Source of the DNA: DASWHF01 sp036393295
GTDB lineage: Bacteria; Pseudomonadota; Gammaproteobacteria; Acidiferrobacterales; UBA6901
Assembly (NCBI GenBank): GCA_036393295.1
Contig: DASWHF010000026.1
Span: forward strand, 1-48,197
Direction: 5' to 3'
Length of the DNA stretch: 48,197 nt
Below are positions 44,982 to 48,197 of the stretch, in pieces (within the stretch, counting starts at the first letter, position 1; each line of letters begins with the position of its first letter). The notes below the pieces were generated by a model that worked only from the letters and a program-made list of their open reading frames with translations, searched no databases and was not told the DNA's origin. Made by a program: the position numbers and the translations under genes.

Positions 44982-45590
44982 CTAGCCCTTGAGATCCGCG
45001 GCCAGCGCCGCGCGCGTCGTCTCGGACACCGGCGCAACGCTGTGGGCGTAGGCCGGATGCTCGATGCCCATGGACAGCCTGGCACCCTGCTTGAGCGCGG
45101 CGATCATCCCGGGCGTGAGCTCGAAGCGCAGGAAGTGCACCGATGAGGTCTTTTCCTCGTTCTCGCGCTCCAGGTCCTCGTCGGCGATCGCCCAGACCCG
45201 GTCGTGACCGTCGACCTGCACCCAGACCTTGTCCTCGATGCCGGTCATCTTCGCCAGCGCCTGGCGGCGCTCGGCCTCGTCGTCGTACTCGATCATGAAG
45301 GTCGCCTTCCAGTTGCGGCCGTCCGGGATCAGCGGGTTGTAGGCGGCGAGCTCCTCGGCGATGCCCTTGGGCTCGAAGATGCGCTCGACGCGCAGCATCT
45401 CCTGCACCTGGTACTGCATGGTCAGCGCGTCCTCGAAGTACAGCGTCGCGTGCGGGCCGATAGCCACCTGGCGCGGCTTCTTGTGCGCCATGACCCGGGC
45501 GCGGAAATCCTTGCGCAGCTTCGCGTACTGCTCGAGCGGATAGAGGTTCTCGGGCGTGAGCTTGCGGGTCGCGTCGAGTGTTTCATTCAT
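44982..45590 (-). CDS. DUF3501 family protein
   Basis: A 202-residue protein matching the DUF3501 pattern: LYPLEQYAKLRKDFRARVMAHKK, RQVAIGPHATLYFEDALTMQYQVQEMLRVERIFE, ATFMIEYDD, and the C-terminal FELTPGMIAALKQGARLSMGIEHPAY. Function unknown; it is typically encoded with rubrerythrin and an Fe-S oxidoreductase, and here it is the last gene of that operon. A start at 45590 is chosen because GGAG lies nine bases upstream; an ATG at 45596 overlaps the previous stop (TGATG) but the same GGAG would be too close. Confidence 0.88.
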   Translation of the reverse strand: MNETLDATRKLTPENLYPLEQYAKLRKDFRARVMAHKKPRQVAIGPHATLYFEDALTMQYQVQEMLRVERIFEPKGIAEELAAYNPLIPDGRNWKATFMIEYDDEAERRQALAKMTGIEDKVWVQVDGHDRVWAIADEDLERENEEKTSSVHFLRFELTPGMIAALKQGARLSMGIEHPAYAHSVAPVSETTRAALAADLKG

Positions 45591-45595
45591 AGGCA

Positions 45596-45895
45596 TCAGC
45601 TCCGGTGCTTGGATTCCAGCTCGGCAAGCGGCTTGTCGGTGAACAGGTAGTCGCGCAGCTCCTTGTCGAATTTCGGATCCCGCCGGCGTATCCACTCCAG
45701 CACCATCGCGGCGTGCTCCTTCTCCTCGTCGCGGTTGTGGGCGAGGATCGCGCGCAGCTCCTTGTCCTTGCAGGCGTCGACGCGCTGGTTGTACCAATCC
45801 ACCGCTTCGAGCTCCTCCATGAGCGACACGATAGCGCGGTGCATGTCGCGGGTTTCGTCCTTGAGGTCGGTCTCGTGATAGCCTTCGTTCGCCAT
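45596..45895 (-). CDS. EncFtn-like (encapsulated ferritin family) protein without encapsulin
   Basis: A 99-residue two-helix ferritin-like protein. It resembles Rhodospirillum EncFtn in the core RAIVSLMEELEAVDWYNQRVD and AILAHNRDEEKEHAAMVLEW. The ferroxidase acids map to Glu28, Glu30, Glu58 and His61 with the same spacing as Glu32, Glu34, Glu62 and His65 there. EncFtn forms a ring of dimers that oxidises iron inside an encapsulin cage. Here the tail (LFTDKPLAELESKHRS) lacks a recognisable cage-targeting extension, and no encapsulin gene lies nearby. It sits 29 nt after the Fe-S protein gene and overlaps DUF3501 closely. Confidence 0.85.
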   Translation of the reverse strand: MANEGYHETDLKDETRDMHRAIVSLMEELEAVDWYNQRVDACKDKELRAILAHNRDEEKEHAAMVLEWIRRRDPKFDKELRDYLFTDKPLAELESKHRS

Positions 45896-45924
45896 GTCGT
45901 CTCCCGTGTCTAAAGCCGTAGGGG

Positions 45925-47265
45925 TTAGATGCCGTAAGCCTTGCGCAGCAGGCTCAAGGGGTGCTCGGGCGGCTGCTTCGCCTTGAGCCCGTTCTCGATC
46001 TGATGGCCGGCCATCGGGCAGTCGCTGCTGTAATGGTCGGCGCCGGACTGCTCGACGCGGTTCACCACCGGGCGCGCGATCTTCATCGAGATCTCGTGGA
46101 ACTCGCTCTTCACCGCATAGGTGCCGTCGTGGCCCGAGCAGCGCTCGATCGGCTCGATCTCGGTGTCCGGCACGAGCTTCAGCAGGTCGCGGGTCTTGAG
46201 GCCGAGATTCTGCACCCGCAGGTGGCAGGCCACGTGATAGCTGATTCTGCCGAGCGGCTGCTTGAAGTCGGTCCGGAGTTTGCCTTCCTTGTGACGCAAC
46301 ATCAGGTACTCGAAGGGGTCGAAGATCGCGTCGCGCACTTTCGCGACCTCGTGATCGTCCGGAAACATCAACGGGATCTCCTGCTTGAACATCAGCACGC
46401 AGGACGGCACCGGCGCGACGATGTCGTAACCCCGGTCGACCAGCGCGGCCAGCACCGGGACGTTCGCCGCCTTGGCCTCGGCCACCGCGTCGAGGTCGCC
46501 GAGCTCGAGCTTGGGCATGCCGCAGCAGCGCTCCTGCTCGGCGATCGTGACCGGAATGCCGTTGTGCCGGAACACCGCCGCCAGGTCCTCGGCGATATGC
46601 GGCTCGTTGTAATTGCCGTAGCAGGTGGCGAACAGCGCGACCTGGCCGCGCGTGTCGGCGGTCGGCTCGGCGGTCGCGCCGTCGCCGTCGGTGAAACGCT
46701 TGCGGAAGGTCTTGCTATGGTAGGCCGGCACCTTGGCGGCCGGATGCACGCCGAAGGTCTTGTCGAGGATCGTGCGGAAACCGGCGTTGCGGTTGGCGGC
46801 GTTGACTGCCTGCACCACGACCGGAATGCCGGCGAGCTTGCCGATCGTATCGGTGCTGGTGAGGATCCGGTCGCGGCGCCGGACCCGGCCCTGCTTGAAC
46901 TTCACCGCCTTGGCACGCAGCATCAGGTGCGGGAAATCGACGTTCCAGGGATGCGGCGGCACGTACGGGCACTTGGTCATGTAGCACATGTCGCACAGGT
47001 AACAGTGGTCGACCACCTTCCAGTAGTCCGCCTTGGCCACGCCGTCGACTTCCATCGACTCGGACTGGTCGATCAGGTCGAACAGCGTCGGAAAGGAATT
47101 GCACAGGCTGAAGCAGCGCCGGCAGCCGTGGCAGATGTCGTAGACCCGCTCGAGCTCCGTGAACAGCGACTCCTCGTTGTAGAACTCCGGGTCGCGCCAG
47201 TCGAGCGGATGGCGGATCGGCGCCTCCAGATTGCCTTCGCGACTGCCTTCGGTCGGTGTGGACAT
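45925..47265 (-). CDS. Heterodisulfide reductase-like (Fe-S)-binding protein
   Basis: A 446-residue protein of the GlpC/HdrD-like type. Two [4Fe-4S] motifs are seen: CHGCRRCFSLCNSFP and CYLCDMCYMTKCPYVPP. Two CCG-type cysteine domains follow: CYGNYNEPHIAEDL ... ERCCGMPKLELGDL, and ACHLRVQNLG ... IERCSGHDGTY. It probably moves electrons to or from the neighbouring rubrerythrin, though its partner is unproven. The ATG at 47265 is preceded by GGGG at -8; an in-frame codon at 47289 lies upstream and looks less likely. It is the second gene of the operon, 134 nt after rubrerythrin. Confidence 0.9.
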   Translation of the reverse strand: MSTPTEGSREGNLEAPIRHPLDWRDPEFYNEESLFTELERVYDICHGCRRCFSLCNSFPTLFDLIDQSESMEVDGVAKADYWKVVDHCYLCDMCYMTKCPYVPPHPWNVDFPHLMLRAKAVKFKQGRVRRRDRILTSTDTIGKLAGIPVVVQAVNAANRNAGFRTILDKTFGVHPAAKVPAYHSKTFRKRFTDGDGATAEPTADTRGQVALFATCYGNYNEPHIAEDLAAVFRHNGIPVTIAEQERCCGMPKLELGDLDAVAEAKAANVPVLAALVDRGYDIVAPVPSCVLMFKQEIPLMFPDDHEVAKVRDAIFDPFEYLMLRHKEGKLRTDFKQPLGRISYHVACHLRVQNLGLKTRDLLKLVPDTEIEPIERCSGHDGTYAVKSEFHEISMKIARPVVNRVEQSGADHYSSDCPMAGHQIENGLKAKQPPEHPLSLLRKAYGI

Positions 47266-47399
47266 GATGACCCCAGATACAAGTAGCAAGAGAAAAGTGG
47301 CAAGAAAAGCCGGCGCTGCGACTGGTGCGTCGGCGCATCATGAACGACGACCAAGTCCGGGAGTGGTGCGACACCACCCCCGGACCCTCCTCGCCAAAA

Positions 47400-47822
47400 T
47401 TACTTGCCGAGGCTGTCCAGGGCCTTCTGGAAGCGGTTGGCGTGCGAGCGCTCGGCCTTGGCCAGGGTCTCGAACCAGTCGGCGATCTCGTCGAAGCCTT
47501 CCTGGCGGGCGGCCTTGGCCATGCCCGGGTACATGTCGGTGTACTCGTGGGTCTCGCCGGCGATCGCGGCCTTGAGGTTGTCGGCGGTGGCGCCGATCGG
47601 CAGGTCGGTGGCCGGGTCGCCGACCGCTTCCATGTACTCCAGGTGGCCGTGGGCATGGCCGGTCTCGCCCTCGGCGGTGGAGCGGAACACGGCGGATACG
47701 TCGTTATAGCCCTCGACGTCGGCCTTGGCGGCGAAATACAGGTAGCGGCGGTTCGCCTGGGACTCGCCGGCGAACGCGGCCTTGAGGTTCTCGTGGGTCT
47801 TGGTGCCTTTCAATGCTTTCAT
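47400..47822 (-). CDS. Rubrerythrin (short form, no rubredoxin domain)
   Basis: A 140-residue diiron protein. The four-helix ferritin-like motifs are LKAAFAGESQANRRYLYFAA, AEGETGHAHGHLEYM, NLKAAIAGETHEYTDMYP and AKAERSHANRFQKAL, supplying the Glu/His ligands. The C-terminal rubredoxin domain with its CxxC pairs is absent, as in sulerythrin-type members, so it needs an outside electron donor. It reduces hydrogen peroxide. The ATG at 47822 has GGAGA six bases upstream and is preferred over an upstream in-frame codon. It is first in the rubrerythrin-FeS-EncFtn-DUF3501 operon. Confidence 0.92.
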   Translation of the reverse strand: MKALKGTKTHENLKAAFAGESQANRRYLYFAAKADVEGYNDVSAVFRSTAEGETGHAHGHLEYMEAVGDPATDLPIGATADNLKAAIAGETHEYTDMYPGMAKAARQEGFDEIADWFETLAKAERSHANRFQKALDSLGK

Positions 47823-47879
47823 GACATTCTCCGTGTTGGTGACTGTAGGTTGCTTGGGTAACGCCATCGGGCGAACTAG

Positions 47880-47918
47880 TTTAGAATTAGTCTAAATTAT
47901 TCTCGATACGAATGTCAA
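47880..47918 (-). promoter_or_regulatory. Rubrerythrin promoter with PerR/Fur-like palindrome
   Basis: On the minus strand a consensus -35 TTGACA (47918-47913) and a -10-like TAGACT (47894-47889) are 18 nt apart. The -10 lies inside the perfect inverted repeat TTTAGA-N5-TCTAAA (47880-47896). Its core reads TTAGAAT-T-AGTCTAA, a 7-1-7 arrangement with one mismatch, like the PerR box. Repression relieved by peroxide or iron limitation is inferred; no regulator gene is in the window. Confidence 0.55.
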
Positions 47919-48116
47919 CCTGGTTGTCACCCCAGCGGATGGGGGTCGCATTGAGCGTGATCAAGAACGGCGCGCGACGGGGCGGGGCGGCGGGCACCCG
48001 CAAATCGCAGATTCCGCCGGAAGTCGCCCAGCTTCCCAGTGGCCTTGAGCAGAGCCCTATTGACGGTCTCATAAATAATGCAATAATACACACCTGTCCC
48101 ACGAAGGAGTACGGGT

Positions 48117-48197
48117 GTGGCACGACCGAAAGGATCTGCGGAGCTGATCGAGGCGCGGCGCCGCCAGGCGCTGCGCCTTCTGGATGCGGGTTACTCG
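48117..48197 (+). CDS. Transposase-like helix-turn-helix protein, N-terminus only
   Basis: A GTG-started frame with AGGAG seven bases upstream encodes MARPKGSAELIEARRRQALR and then LLDAGYS up to the window edge (27 codons). This resembles the N-terminal helix-turn-helix of IS630-type transposases. Only the start is visible, so the family and intactness are uncertain. The region before it (47930-48110) is mixed in composition and contains no recognised gene; the left inverted repeat was not identified. Confidence 0.55.
   Translation, partial: MARPKGSAELIEARRRQALRLLDAGYS

Noticed and set aside
47887..48123. Minus-strand frame at the right end
   Set aside because: It overlaps the promoter region of the rubrerythrin operon and the transposase start, and its sequence has no recognisable features.

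Overview
The window comes from a high-GC gammaproteobacterium. The evidence is conserved gene order: ilvB-ilvH-ilvC-psd-pssA-leuA, cysS next to gltX, the run truA..trpF-trpB-trpA-accD-folC-dedD-cvpA-purF-metZ, and adjacent parE-parC. Lipid A synthesis (lpxH) and an outer-membrane beta-barrel confirm a Gram-negative. A VPLPA-type sorting tail and a rubrerythrin/DUF3501 cluster would suit the Chromatiales/Acidiferrobacterales area, but that placement is a guess. No tRNA, rRNA or CRISPR array was seen.

Layout. 1-1.8 kb: SOS mutagenesis cassette lexA-imuA-imuB (imuB runs off the left edge) behind two LexA boxes. 1.9-7 kb: a TetR regulator and a coupled RND/MMPL exporter, LolA-like periplasmic protein and outer-membrane barrel, with the same operator in front of the regulator and of the exporter. 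7.4-8.6 kb: a VPLPA-CTERM surface protein and an orphan transcription unit that looks like a small RNA. 8.6-18 kb, all minus: branched-chain amino acid and phosphatidylethanolamine synthesis (ilvB, ilvH, ilvC, psd, pssA, leuA), then a family 4 uracil-DNA glycosylase split by an intein, and rimI. 18-25 kb: M48 protease, cysS/gltX, ppiB/lpxH and an unknown lipoprotein. 25-39 kb, all minus: glycerate kinase, metZ, purF, cvpA, dedD, folC, accD, trpA, trpB, trpF and truA. Between trpF and truA sits an accessory insert: a MntA-HepT toxin-antitoxin pair and a GHKL ATPase with an Ig-like domain. 39.4-44.7 kb: a REP-associated tyrosine transposase (RAYT) flanked by REP palindromes, then parC and parE. 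45-47.9 kb: an iron/oxidative-stress operon (rubrerythrin, Fe-S oxidoreductase, an EncFtn-like ferritin without encapsulin, DUF3501) behind a PerR-like palindrome. The last 81 bases open a transposase-like gene.

Most notable are the intein, whose splice-junction cysteine is predicted to be an iron-sulfur ligand of its host enzyme; the GHKL ATPase/MntA-HepT insert as a possible defence locus; two GTAG-headed REP families around one RAYT; a 28-bp tandem repeat of mini-ORFs ahead of ilvH; and the putative small RNA at 8.4-8.55 kb. All functions are inferred from reading the sequence; no database search was possible.
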